From: Arthrobacter gengyunqii
Lineage (GTDB): Bacteria > Actinomycetota > Actinomycetes > Actinomycetales > Micrococcaceae
Direction of reading: 5' to 3'
DNA length: 64,000 nucleotides
Assembly: GCF_023022985.1 (NCBI RefSeq)
Contig: NZ_CP095461.1
Coordinates: 3,410,001 to 3,474,000, forward strand
Below are positions 1-8,620 of the stretch, piece after piece. Position 1 is the first letter of the stretch; each line of letters starts with the position of its first letter. Position numbers and translations under genes: made by a program. The notes below the pieces were generated by a model. The model was not told where the DNA came from and did no database searches. It was given only the letters and a program-made list of their open reading frames with translations.

Positions 1-456
1 GTTCATGTTGAGCCGGACGCTGTCCTTGCGGATGCCGGCAATCGCCTTGCCGAGGCGTGCGTCGGTGGCGTCCACGATCAGGTGGCCGACCATGCGGCGC
101 AGCACCCTGCGGGCCACGGGGATGACAACCTGCGGCAGCACTGGCGCCATCACTCCGCCAAGGCGTACGGCTGAGCGCATGTACCAGGGCAGGAAGCCGG
201 GCACCCCGGGGGCCAGGGCGGCAAGGTTGCGGCCGGCCACGCGCAGGTCTTCGGGACGGATGACACCGTCGACAAATCCCACGGTGAAGTCCAGTCCGGC
301 CGGGTCCTTCAGCACACCGGCAAGCTGTGCGGCCGAGACGTCCACCGGGACGGTTGCAGCTTCGGCGAGCCAGCGGCGGACCAGGGCCACGGCTTCTTCC
401 GCCAGGGCCTGGGGGGTGTCCGATCCCGCGGTGGTTTCGGTGACGGTGTTGCTCAT
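1..456 (-). CDS. putA: PutA, N-terminal part (proline dehydrogenase / P5C dehydrogenase), cut by window edge
   Basis: Only the first 152 residues are present; the 3' end lies outside the window. The visible protein runs from an ATG at 456 through a helical region with the segment FVDGVIRPEDL and then LPWYMRSAVRLGG, which I recognise from actinobacterial PutA proteins that fuse proline dehydrogenase to glutamate-semialdehyde dehydrogenase. The enzyme oxidises proline to glutamate using FAD and then NAD. It is transcribed away from the adjacent LysR-type gene, a common arrangement in which the regulator controls the catabolic gene. The start codon has only a weak ribosome binding site. The family call is good; that the full enzyme is bifunctional is inferred from the family, not seen. 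Confidence 0.85.
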   Translation of the reverse strand, partial: MSNTVTETTAGSDTPQALAEEAVALVRRWLAEAATVPVDVSAAQLAGVLKDPAGLDFTVGFVDGVIRPEDLRVAGRNLAALAPGVPGFLPWYMRSAVRLGGVMAPVLPQVVIPVARRVLRRMVGHLIVDATDARLGKAIAGIRKDSVRLNMN

Positions 457-551
457 GCGGGCAGCTCATTTCAACGTGCAACTGATAGGTATTCCTCTAA
501 GTATCCGCACTATTTCCCGTTAGGCAAAGGTGGGTTTTCTTACCGATATAG

Positions 552-566
552 GTTAGATTTACTAAC
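552..566. promoter_or_regulatory. Candidate LysR-type operator between putA and lysR
   Basis: The arms GTTAG and CTAAC are a perfect inverted repeat around a 5-bp AT-only centre, lying 24 bp before the LysR start in the divergent intergenic region. LysR regulators often bind such T-N11-A dyads. The function is inferred from position and symmetry. Confidence 0.45.
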
Positions 567-589
567 GAATCCAGAAGGAGGAAGTCACC

Positions 590-1489
590 GTGCTCGACGT
601 TCGCCGAATGATCCTTCTTCGGGAGGTGAAAGTCCGCGGAACCCTGGCCGCAGTGGCCGAAGCACTGGGCCTCAGCCCGTCCGCTGTGTCGCAGCAGCTG
701 GGCCAGCTGGAGAAGTCCGTGGGGGTGGAACTGCTGCGGAAAACCGGGCGCGGCGTACAGCTGACCCCGCAGGCGGAGATCCTGGTGACGCACGCCTCCG
801 ACATCCTTGAGTCGCTGGAACGGGCCGAAGCGGACCTGGCTTCGTCGCTCACCTCAGTGACCGGGTCAATCCGGATAGCGGTGTTCCAATCGGCCGCCTT
901 GGCGCTCCTGCCCGATGCCCTGCGCATCCTGCGCCGCGAGCACCCCGAACTGCGGGTGGAAATGGTCCAGCGGGAGCCCGAAACGGCCCTCTATGAAACG
1001 TGGGCACGGGACTTCGACCTGGTGATTGCCGAGCAGTATCCCGGCCATGCCGCCGTCCGGCATGCCGAACTGGACCGGGTGCACCTCACCTCCGATGCCA
1101 TCCGCCTCGCCGTGCCGCACGAGGGCCTTCCTCCGGTTGCGTCGCTGGCGGACACCGCTGACCTGCCGTGGGTGATGGAGCCGCGGGGCGCCGCCTCCCG
1201 ACACTGGGCGGAACAGATTTGCCGGCGTGCCGGATTCGAACCGGATGTCCGTTTTGAAACAGCTGATCTGCAGGCGCAAATCCGGCTGATCGCGTCCGGA
1301 AACGCCGTGGCCCTGATGCCCGATCTGGTGTGGACCGGCCGCGTTCCCAGCGTTCAGCTGCTGGAGCTGGAAGGCAAGCCTCGCCGAAGCATCTTCACGT
1401 CGGTGCGGCGTGCCGGTGCCAACCGGCCGGCTGTCCTGGCCTGCCGGGAGGTGCTTGAGCGGACCGCCATGCAGGTGGCGGCAGCCTAA
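590..1489 (+). CDS. LysR-family transcriptional regulator
   Basis: A 299-residue protein of typical LysR length. Residues 1-60 form the winged helix-turn-helix (segment GLSPSAVSQQLGQLEKSVGV), followed by a linker helix and a substrate-binding domain from about residue 90. The GTG start at 590 is preceded by an AAGGAGGA ribosome binding site. It is divergent from putA, with a 133-bp gap that holds a short perfect palindrome, so it probably regulates proline catabolism, itself, or both. The effector is not predictable from sequence. Family assignment is firm; the putA link is inferred from position. Confidence 0.9.
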   Translation: MLDVRRMILLREVKVRGTLAAVAEALGLSPSAVSQQLGQLEKSVGVELLRKTGRGVQLTPQAEILVTHASDILESLERAEADLASSLTSVTGSIRIAVFQSAALALLPDALRILRREHPELRVEMVQREPETALYETWARDFDLVIAEQYPGHAAVRHAELDRVHLTSDAIRLAVPHEGLPPVASLADTADLPWVMEPRGAASRHWAEQICRRAGFEPDVRFETADLQAQIRLIASGNAVALMPDLVWTGRVPSVQLLELEGKPRRSIFTSVRRAGANRPAVLACREVLERTAMQVAAA

Positions 1490-1508
1490 GGGAGCCCTTC
1501 AACGCCGT

Positions 1509-1538
1509 GCGGGGTCCCGGCAACTGCCGGGACCCCGC
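1509..1538. terminator. Strong bidirectional hairpin between convergent genes
   Basis: Two 14-bp arms (GCGGGGTCCCGGCA and its perfect complement) face each other with a 2-bp centre, 20 bp after the LysR stop and 16 bp after the stop of the convergent DUF2382 gene. No strong T-run follows, as is usual in high-GC actinobacteria. Confidence 0.8.
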
Positions 1539-1554
1539 CTTCAAACGCTTCGAG

Positions 1555-2514
1555 CTACCTTCCGCTGCCGCTTCCCGAGCTGCCGCTGGAGCCGCTGTCC
1601 CCCGACGTGCCGCCGGAGTGCCCGGAACCGCCGCGGGAATCCGTGCCGGAGCTTCGGCGAATACCGCCGTCCGTCTCAGTTTCGATCTGCTCCTTGCGGA
1701 CTTCCTCCGACACACTTTCCGTGCCAGTGACGGTTTCCGTGTCCATCCGGACACGTTCCACCGGCACCGTCTTCTTGCTGACGACCGGTTCCTCGGCGTG
1801 GAGCGTCACTTCATGCTCTTCCTCGCTGAGGTCCGCTCCGGCCATGGCGGAGTCGGCGTTGGCATCCGTGATCGGCTCCGTCTCAATCCGGACCTCTTCA
1901 TGGCTGACCGGAACCTCGGTGGTGACGGTCTCCGTGACGATGTACTTCCGCAGGCGCGCCTTGCCGGCCTCACGCGACCGGGTGCCCACGTCAAGCCGCT
2001 CTTCCGAGCGGGTCATGGCGTCATCAGTGGTGGGGCCAGAGGCATCGTGACCCACGGTCCCGCCCGAGGACCTGCCCGAGCGCGTGATGTCACTGTCATC
2101 GACAAGGCCCGACCTGTTCCCGGTCCCCGTGCCAACGCCGGAATCGGTCATGGTTCCCGAATCCATGGTGGTGACGTCGTCACCGCCGTCGTCGTCGTAG
2201 GTAAATCCGTAGTACCGATAGAGGGTCACCTCCTCTTCGGGGGTGATGGACCCGTCGGATTCGACCTGCGGGGAGTTCTTCACTTCATCCTTGGAGTACG
2301 GGACCATAACGTCCACGCCCTCCACCGTCGCTTCGCTCAGCGGAACAAAGGACTCGTTTGTTCCGAGGAGTCCCGTATTGACCGTGACCCACGCGGGTTC
2401 ATTGGTCTGGTCATCCAAATAGAACGTTCCAACGGCACCGATTTTGTCCCCGTTGGGCCCCAAAACGTTGCCGGACCCTGCCATGAGACCTTCAACTTGC
2501 TGGTTGCTGATCAT
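1555..2514 (-). CDS. PRC-barrel and DUF2382 domain protein (stress-associated)
   Basis: A 319-residue soluble protein. Residues about 8-110 form a PRC-barrel-like domain (GNVLGPNGDKIGAVGTFYLD); residues about 180-290 form a DUF2382 region with the repeated pattern of Val/Glu strands (TETVTTEVPVSHEEVRIETE, then PVERVRMDTETV). A Gly/Ser-only tail follows from about residue 292. The ATG at 2514 was chosen because AAGGAGAAC precedes it; an upstream in-frame extension to 2715 lacks such a site and looks like non-coding sequence. Members of this family are often stress-induced in Arthrobacter-like bacteria, but no biochemical role is established. It is monocistronic, ending at a strong hairpin. Confidence 0.85.
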   Translation of the reverse strand: MISNQQVEGLMAGSGNVLGPNGDKIGAVGTFYLDDQTNEPAWVTVNTGLLGTNESFVPLSEATVEGVDVMVPYSKDEVKNSPQVESDGSITPEEEVTLYRYYGFTYDDDGGDDVTTMDSGTMTDSGVGTGTGNRSGLVDDSDITRSGRSSGGTVGHDASGPTTDDAMTRSEERLDVGTRSREAGKARLRKYIVTETVTTEVPVSHEEVRIETEPITDANADSAMAGADLSEEEHEVTLHAEEPVVSKKTVPVERVRMDTETVTGTESVSEEVRKEQIETETDGGIRRSSGTDSRGGSGHSGGTSGDSGSSGSSGSGSGR

Positions 2515-2775
2515 ACTGTTCTCCTTCAGCTGTGAACCATGACCGTTGTACGGTCTGGTCCACGTTTGGCCGGAGCGTGCCAGCAAATCATCGAGAGGAA
2601 CGACGGGAAACGACCAGACGCCGTTCGGCCTTCGACGGATACCGTGCCAAACTCCGGATGACCTTGTTAGGGCCCTGTTGGGCGGCTGCGATGCTAAGCC
2701 GGCCTGGAATCCCAAGCCTGCTTACCATTTCAACCCAACGGCATCGGAGCGTCAATAGGTAGTTCGGAAGGAAGC

Positions 2776-4464
2776 CTACTTCGAGTCCGTCAGCAGTTCG
2801 CGCACCTGGCGGCGCAGGACCTTGCCCAGCAGCGACTTGGGCAGCTCTTCAATCGCCACGATGCGGCGGGGAACCTTGTAGGGGGTGAGCCGCTCGCGGC
2901 ACCAAGCCCGCAGGGCCGCTTCATCCAATTCCGCGCCCTCCGTCAGGACAACGGCCGCGACCACCTGCTCGCCGCCGTCGGGCCGGGGCAGGCCCACCAC
3001 TGCGACGTCGGCGATGGCCTGGTTGCTGCGCAGTACTTCCTCCACCTCGGTGGGAGAAACGTTGAAGCCGCCGGTGATGATCAGTTCCTTGCGGCGGTCC
3101 ACCACCTTCACAAAACCGTCGTCATCCACGGTGACAATGTCGCCGGTCCGCAGCCAGCCGCCGTCGAGCAGCACCTGTTCTGTGTCCTCGGTGTTGTTCC
3201 AGTAGCCCGCGAAGACCTGCGGGCCGCGGATCAGCAGTTCACCCGGCACGCCGTGCGGCACCTCGGAGGAGGGCTGTTCCGGATCGACAACGCGCATTTC
3301 CGTGCTGGGGAACGGAACACCGATGGTGCCGTTGCGGCGGGTTTCGGCGAACGGATTGCCCAGGGCCACCGGCGAAGATTCGGTGAGGCCGTAGCCCTCC
3401 ACCAGCAGACCGCCGGAAACCTCTTCCCAGAGCTTCACGGTGGTGGCCGGCAGGGTCATTGCGCCGGAAATGGCGAAGCGGATGGTGGAGAGGTCAATGC
3501 CCCTCTTCTTGGATTCCAGCGCCGTCCTCTCATAGATCGGCGGGACGGCGCAGAAGACGGTGGGCTTGGATTTCTTGGCGGCGTCCAGCACCAGATCCAC
3601 GTCAAACTTGGGGAAAAGCACCAGCCGTGACCCGGTCAGGACGGAGAAGGTCAGGTACAGGGTCAGGCCGAAGGCATGGAACATCGGCAGCACGCCGTAA
3701 ATGACTTCCTTGCCCTCCTGCGCACCGTGCATCCAGGCCTGCCCCTGCAGCGCGTTGGAGCGCAGGTTGAAGTGGGTGAGCATGACGCCCTTGGGGATTC
3801 CCGTGGTGCCCGAGGTGTACTGCAGGGCGGCCAGGTCCCGCACCGACGGGCGGGGATGGGCACTGTCGATCGGAGCGGAGCTGAGCAGCTTTTCCCAGGA
3901 CATGGTGTTCTCGGTCTTGGTTGTCAGGCCGGCCCTGGTGCGGCGGATCGAGGGCAGCGGCAACCGCAAGCCAATGCGCTTCAGCCGCGGCATCGCCTTG
4001 GTGATGTCCACGGCGATGACGGTTTTCACGGCGATGTCGTCGGGGAAGTCCTGGATTTTCTCCGCGGCCTTGTCCCAGATAATGGCCACCTGCGCGCCGT
4101 GGTTTTCGAACTGGTGGCGCAGCTCGCGCTCGGTGTACAGCGGGTTGTGCCCGACGACGACGGCGCCCAGGCGCAGCACGGCGTAGAACGCGATGAGGTA
4201 CTGGGGGCAGTTCGGAAGCACAATTGCCACGCGGTGTCCGCGGCGCACGCCCAGCTTTCGGAGTCCTTCGGCCGCCCGGTTGATCTGGTCGCCCAACTCG
4301 GTGTAGGTGGTTTCGGCACCGAAGAATTCGAGCGCCACCTTCGGCCCGTAGCGGGCGACGGCGTCCTCCACCATGTCCGTCAGTGACTCGGTGGGCAGCT
4401 CAATAGTTGCCGGAACGCCGGGCTGATAGTTCTTGACCCACAGTGGTTCCTGGGCAGCGGTCAT
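2776..4464 (-). CDS. Long-chain fatty-acid--CoA ligase (AMP-forming)
   Basis: A 562-residue acyl-adenylate-forming enzyme that activates fatty acids to acyl-CoA using ATP. The P-loop-like motif YTSGTTGIPKG lies at residues 216-226 and GYGLTESS at about 358-365; the C-terminal hinge region has TGDIVTVDDDGF and a conserved lysine near PKSLLGKVLRR. Length matches FadD-type ligases. The ATG at 4464 has an AAGGAGCTCC ribosome binding site. It stands alone, 260 bp from the DUF2382 gene, with no beta-oxidation genes beside it, so its preferred chain length is open. Confidence 0.9.
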   Translation of the reverse strand: MTAAQEPLWVKNYQPGVPATIELPTESLTDMVEDAVARYGPKVALEFFGAETTYTELGDQINRAAEGLRKLGVRRGHRVAIVLPNCPQYLIAFYAVLRLGAVVVGHNPLYTERELRHQFENHGAQVAIIWDKAAEKIQDFPDDIAVKTVIAVDITKAMPRLKRIGLRLPLPSIRRTRAGLTTKTENTMSWEKLLSSAPIDSAHPRPSVRDLAALQYTSGTTGIPKGVMLTHFNLRSNALQGQAWMHGAQEGKEVIYGVLPMFHAFGLTLYLTFSVLTGSRLVLFPKFDVDLVLDAAKKSKPTVFCAVPPIYERTALESKKRGIDLSTIRFAISGAMTLPATTVKLWEEVSGGLLVEGYGLTESSPVALGNPFAETRRNGTIGVPFPSTEMRVVDPEQPSSEVPHGVPGELLIRGPQVFAGYWNNTEDTEQVLLDGGWLRTGDIVTVDDDGFVKVVDRRKELIITGGFNVSPTEVEEVLRSNQAIADVAVVGLPRPDGGEQVVAAVVLTEGAELDEAALRAWCRERLTPYKVPRRIVAIEELPKSLLGKVLRRQVRELLTDSK

Positions 4465-4569
4465 TCGAGGAGCTCCTTCGGTTTCGATAATTCTGACTAT
4501 ATCGACGGGCTGCTCCGGAGGATAAATTTCTTGTCGAAAGCCACTCGCCGGGAAGGAAGCTGCCGCTCC

Positions 4570-5532
4570 TCAGTCGCCAAGCCCCCTAAGATACCGAGCG
4601 AGCGCTTTGGGCGCCGAGCGCGGAGCGGCGGCTTCGACCACGGCGTTGTAGTTGGTGTTGGTGTTCACGTCGTAGGTGAGGATGCGGCCGTCTGCCGTTT
4701 CCATGAATTCGATTCCGCAGATCTCCAGGCCGTTGCGCTTCGCGAACTCAAGGTACTTGCCGATGATCGGATGGTCGAAATCCTCCAGCAGGCTGAAGAG
4801 CTGGGTGTCTTCATCCGGGGCGATGGTGGCGCCGGGCGGCATGATCGGCTTGCCGGTGGACGGGTCAATGGCGCAGGCGTCCGCGGGGCAGAGCTGGAAT
4901 CCGCCGCGGGCGGTGTCTGCCCTGATGGCGTAGATGAACTCACCGCCGACAATCTCCACGCGGGTGATGAACGGCTCGGCTGCGGCAATGAATTCTTGGA
5001 CGAGCGTGATTCCGTCAGCAGGCTCCTCGAAGTCGTTCCCCGCCACATAGTCGGCAAGCTCGCCGTGGGACTCGAATTTGCGGACCCCCAAACCCTTGCC
5101 GCCCTGGTTGTGCTTGATGATGAAGGGCGTCGGAAATTCCTTGGCAGCAGCCAAAATGGAGTTCCGGCCGACGGCGGCCACCGTGCGCGGCGTATCGATT
5201 CCGGCGGCGCGCAGGGCGGTGAGCTGGTCCACCTTGCTCATTTCCAGTTCCAGGATCCGGCGTCCGTTGACGGTCCGCCGGCCGTGGGCTTCCAGCCAGG
5301 ACAACACCGCCCGGGCATAGTCCTTGGACAGCGCGTGGTCCCGGGTGTGGGATGAGGCGCTGATCCGGGACCAGAAGATTCCCTCCGGCGGCACCGAGTC
5401 CAAATCCAGGACGCCGTCGGTCAGCAGCCATTCCTCCACTTCCAGCCCTTCGGCTTCGAAAGCGCGGGCGAACGGCGGAAACCATTCGGGGTTCTCATGC
5501 AGGGCGTAGATCTTGGGGCCGGTCGAACTCAT
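4570..5532 (-). CDS. ATP-grasp domain ligase, RimK-like
   Basis: A 320-residue protein. The central region carries the ATP-grasp nucleotide-binding pattern (PFIIKHNQGGKGLGVRKF, about residues 135-152) and the C-terminal metal-binding part ends in GIEFMETADGRILTYDVNTN. ATP-grasp ligases join a carboxylate to an amine or thiol through an acyl phosphate; RimK-like members add amino acids such as glutamate. It is the last gene of a minus-strand cluster with an AbgT-type transporter and an M20 amidohydrolase, 38 bp after the transporter, which suggests a role with amide or peptide-like substrates. The substrate is unknown. Confidence 0.8.
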   Translation of the reverse strand: MSSTGPKIYALHENPEWFPPFARAFEAEGLEVEEWLLTDGVLDLDSVPPEGIFWSRISASSHTRDHALSKDYARAVLSWLEAHGRRTVNGRRILELEMSKVDQLTALRAAGIDTPRTVAAVGRNSILAAAKEFPTPFIIKHNQGGKGLGVRKFESHGELADYVAGNDFEEPADGITLVQEFIAAAEPFITRVEIVGGEFIYAIRADTARGGFQLCPADACAIDPSTGKPIMPPGATIAPDEDTQLFSLLEDFDHPIIGKYLEFAKRNGLEICGIEFMETADGRILTYDVNTNTNYNAVVEAAAPRSAPKALARYLRGLGD

Positions 5533-5570
5533 GCGCGTTGCCTTTCGATGTGGTTACTGGAATCCAGCGC

Positions 5571-7175
5571 TTAGCCGTCGATGTATATTCCATTGCCGGG
5601 GCCCATGGGCAGGCCGAAGACAAAGAACACGGTCAGCACACCCACCCAGGCGAGCCAGAAGAGCACGGTAAAGGGCAGCATCCGTGCAATTACCGTCCCC
5701 AGCCCGGCCTGCGGTTCATATTTGCGGAGCATGGTCAGCAGCACAATCATGTACGGGTTCAGCGGGGTCAGGATCTGCGTGGCCGAGTCCCCCACCCGGA
5801 AGGCGCCCTGGATGAAGGCCGGTTCGAAGCCGAGCAGGGCGAACATCGGCACGAACACCGACGCCATCAGGGTCCACATGGCCGAACCGGAAATGATGAA
5901 CAGGTTCAGCAGTGACGCCAGGAGGATGAAGCCGATGATGGCCGGGTAGCCGGTCAGACCGATGGATTCCAGGCCCGAAGCTCCGGCGACGGCCAGCCAG
6001 TTGCCGATTCCCGACCAGTTGAACAGGGCAATGAACTGGCCCAGGATGAACGCCAGCACCAGGAAGCCGCTCATGTCCTTGATCGAGGCCCCCATGACCC
6101 GGGGAACATCCTTGCCGGAGGCGATGGTGCCGGTGATCTTTCCGTAGACCAGCCCGGGCACGGTGAACATGATGAAAACAATGAAGACGATGGAGCTCAG
6201 CAGCGGAGACTTGGGCAGGTAACCGCCGTCCTCGTTCCGCCACGGCGAATCCGGCAGCAAAGCTCCCGTGAGGATGACGGCGGCGACGACGGCGCCGGCC
6301 GCGGCTGCCCAAAGCACGCCCCGGCGTTCAACCGCGGTGAGGGTGGACGACATGGAGGGAGGCAGCGCACCGGAGGGCAGCGCACCCGGCACGGAATCGT
6401 CCTCGGAGGCAGTTTCCTCGGTGGGAACACCCTGCCGGCGCAGCCGGGGTTCCAGGATCTTGTCGATAATGAACCCGGCCAGCAGGATGAGCACGATCGA
6501 GGACGCAAAGTTGAAGAAGTAGTTCGACAGCGGGTTGACCGGCGAACCGGGATTCGGCAGTGTCTCGGTGACCGCCGTCGTAATTCCGGAGAACAGAGCG
6601 TCGAGGCTGGTCACCAGCATCGAGGTGGAATAACCGGCCCCGGCCGCAGCGAAACCGCCCAGCAGCCCGGCCACCGGATGACGCCCCGCCGCCTTGAAGA
6701 CCAGCGCTGCCAGCGGGGGTATGACCACGAAGGCGGCATCGGACATGATCGACCCGAGGACCCCCACGAAGCCAACGGCGTATGGGAGCGCCCACCGGGG
6801 TGCGGAGCCGAAGGCCTTGCGGATCAGTGCCGAGAGCAGCCCGGACTTCTCGGCCACGCCCACGGCCAGCAGGATCGGCAGCACCGTCGCCAGCGGAGGA
6901 AAGCCCAGATAATTCGCGCCCAGGGTGGTGGTGAACCAGCTCAGTCCCTCCGCGGTGAAGAAGCCCTTGATGACCGTTGCCTCGGTTGCCCCGGGGACGG
7001 TCACCACTACGTTCGCCCAGGCCATGGCAGTGGAAGCCACAGCCACGATGAGGAAAAGGATCAAGAAGAGCATGAACGGATCCGGCAGTTTGTTGCCGAC
7101 GCGTTCAATGCCGCCCAAAAGGCGGTCGGGAAGACTGCCGCGGGTTTTGACGGAGGCTGAGGGGGTGCTGGTCAT
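5571..7175 (-). CDS. AbgT-family transporter (p-aminobenzoyl-glutamate type)
   Basis: A 534-residue membrane protein with about eleven or twelve hydrophobic segments. It begins with a cytoplasmic stretch (GIERVGNKLPDPFMLFLI) and contains MSDAAFVVIPPLAALVF and GDSATQILTPLNPYMIV, both typical of AbgT. Family members import p-aminobenzoyl-glutamate or export sulfonamides. The preceding gene, 17 bp upstream, is an M20 amidohydrolase like AbgB, which favours import followed by hydrolysis. The ATG at 7175 is the natural N terminus. Confidence 0.9.
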   Translation of the reverse strand: MTSTPSASVKTRGSLPDRLLGGIERVGNKLPDPFMLFLILFLIVAVASTAMAWANVVVTVPGATEATVIKGFFTAEGLSWFTTTLGANYLGFPPLATVLPILLAVGVAEKSGLLSALIRKAFGSAPRWALPYAVGFVGVLGSIMSDAAFVVIPPLAALVFKAAGRHPVAGLLGGFAAAGAGYSTSMLVTSLDALFSGITTAVTETLPNPGSPVNPLSNYFFNFASSIVLILLAGFIIDKILEPRLRRQGVPTEETASEDDSVPGALPSGALPPSMSSTLTAVERRGVLWAAAAGAVVAAVILTGALLPDSPWRNEDGGYLPKSPLLSSIVFIVFIMFTVPGLVYGKITGTIASGKDVPRVMGASIKDMSGFLVLAFILGQFIALFNWSGIGNWLAVAGASGLESIGLTGYPAIIGFILLASLLNLFIISGSAMWTLMASVFVPMFALLGFEPAFIQGAFRVGDSATQILTPLNPYMIVLLTMLRKYEPQAGLGTVIARMLPFTVLFWLAWVGVLTVFFVFGLPMGPGNGIYIDG

Positions 7176-7192
7176 GCCGGTCTCGTTTCTCG

Positions 7193-8548
7193 TCAGTCGA
7201 AGTAGCGGGCAACGTCAACGGGCCCGCCGGCGGCAGCGAACTCCCGGGCGGCGGCGGCGCGCAGTTCCGGGTCGCAGAGGTAGTCCAGGGCGGTCAGGGC
7301 CAGGCCCGCCGCGCCGTCGAGTGCCCCGGATTCGGCGGCGGGTGACGCTGCTGCATCGGCGAAAGCCCGGGTATGCAGGGCAACGTCCGCCGGCGCAATG
7401 CCAATCAGCGGATGGATGCCGGGGATCCGGTAGCTGACGTTGCCGAAGTCCGTGGAGGCGGCGATGGTTTCGGAAACTACGCCGGCGGGCAGGGGGCTGC
7501 GCCCGCGTCGCTGCTGTGCGTGAACCCACCGCCCGGTCAACGCGGAGTTCGTGCGGACGGGCAGCGACGGCGGGTGTTCATCCCAGTCGATGGTGACGCC
7601 GGTGCCGGTCATGAGGGCGGCGCCGCGGGCAACATCTTCCAGCCTGGCGCTGAGGTCCTTGAGCGTTTCCGGATACTTGGAACGCGCATAGAGTTTCATA
7701 ACGGCCTTCTCAGGGATCACGCTCGGTCGCTGCCCGCCCTCGGTGATGATGGCGTGGACCCTGTCCACGGGCGGCAGCTGCTGTCGGAGCAGGCCAATGG
7801 CGCTGTAGGCCAGCGTCGCGGCGTCCAGGGCGTTGCGGCCCATGAACGGCTGGGCGGAGGCATGCGCGGCGACGCCGGAGAAGGTCACGGTCAGCAGCCG
7901 TCGGCCCAGCCAGACCTGCTCGGCCAGGTCCATGGCATAGGGGTGCACCATGATCGCTGCATCCACGTCATCGAAGGCGCCGTTGCGCGCCATGACTTCC
8001 TTGCCGGAATGTCCCTCTTCGGCCGGTGTGCCCAGAAAAACGACGCGGCCGGGGAAGGCGTCAGGGTTCTCCTCGAGCGTTTTCGCCAGCGCAATGAACG
8101 CTCCGGCTCCGGTGGCCGCGATGACGTTGTGCCCGCAGGCATGACCCACTTCGGGCAGGGCATCATATTCACTGAGGATGGCGATGGCGGGTTCGCGGTC
8201 CGCTCCTGCAACTTCGCCCGCGGCGGCTGCGCCGATTTCGGCCCGGATGGCGGTGGGCAGCCCGTGGGCACCAAGCTCCGCCTTGATGCCGTGGCGGCGC
8301 AGCAGGTCCACGAGGAACGCTGCGCTTCGGTGCTCCTCATAGGCCGTTTCCGGATCCCCGTGCAGCGTGTGGACAACGTCGTTGAGGTCCGCAGCCAGCG
8401 CATCCACCTGCGCTTCAACCGCCGCGGAAAGCTCGGCGGAAGCTCCGGCAAAAGGCGACACAGAAGCCTGCGCCGTTTCCATGCGGCGCCCGGTTTCGGC
8501 GTCGAGCTGGTTGAGGTAAGCGGGACTGGGGGTTGCGGCGCTCGTCAT
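7193..8548 (-). CDS. M20-family amidohydrolase (AbgB-like)
   Basis: A metal-dependent peptidase/amidohydrolase of about 451 residues. The metal site motif EYDALPEVGHACGHN lies near residues 127-141, and the catalytic base appears in GTPAEEGHSGK near 175. The dimerisation domain follows (GVAAHASAQPF). Closest in pattern to the AbgB/p-aminobenzoyl-glutamate hydrolase group. I chose the ATG at 8548, which has GGTGGG in front; a GTG two codons upstream (8554) is also possible. No second subunit like AbgA is present. It is probably co-transcribed with the AbgT transporter. Confidence 0.88.
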   Translation of the reverse strand: MTSAATPSPAYLNQLDAETGRRMETAQASVSPFAGASAELSAAVEAQVDALAADLNDVVHTLHGDPETAYEEHRSAAFLVDLLRRHGIKAELGAHGLPTAIRAEIGAAAAGEVAGADREPAIAILSEYDALPEVGHACGHNVIAATGAGAFIALAKTLEENPDAFPGRVVFLGTPAEEGHSGKEVMARNGAFDDVDAAIMVHPYAMDLAEQVWLGRRLLTVTFSGVAAHASAQPFMGRNALDAATLAYSAIGLLRQQLPPVDRVHAIITEGGQRPSVIPEKAVMKLYARSKYPETLKDLSARLEDVARGAALMTGTGVTIDWDEHPPSLPVRTNSALTGRWVHAQQRRGRSPLPAGVVSETIAASTDFGNVSYRIPGIHPLIGIAPADVALHTRAFADAAASPAAESGALDGAAGLALTALDYLCDPELRAAAAREFAAAGGPVDVARYFD

Positions 8549-8620
8549 AGCCACCCACCGTAGAGGCGGGCCCCGGAAGGGGCCAAGTTGAATGACGCCG
8601 TGTTCCGCGGCGGAGGCCGG

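Noticed and set aside
8570..8585. GGCCCC-GGAA-GGGGCC hairpin as terminator of the SDR gene
   Set aside because: The stem is only 6 bp, with no T-run, and it lies close to the next start; I mention it in the SDR entry but do not call a terminator.
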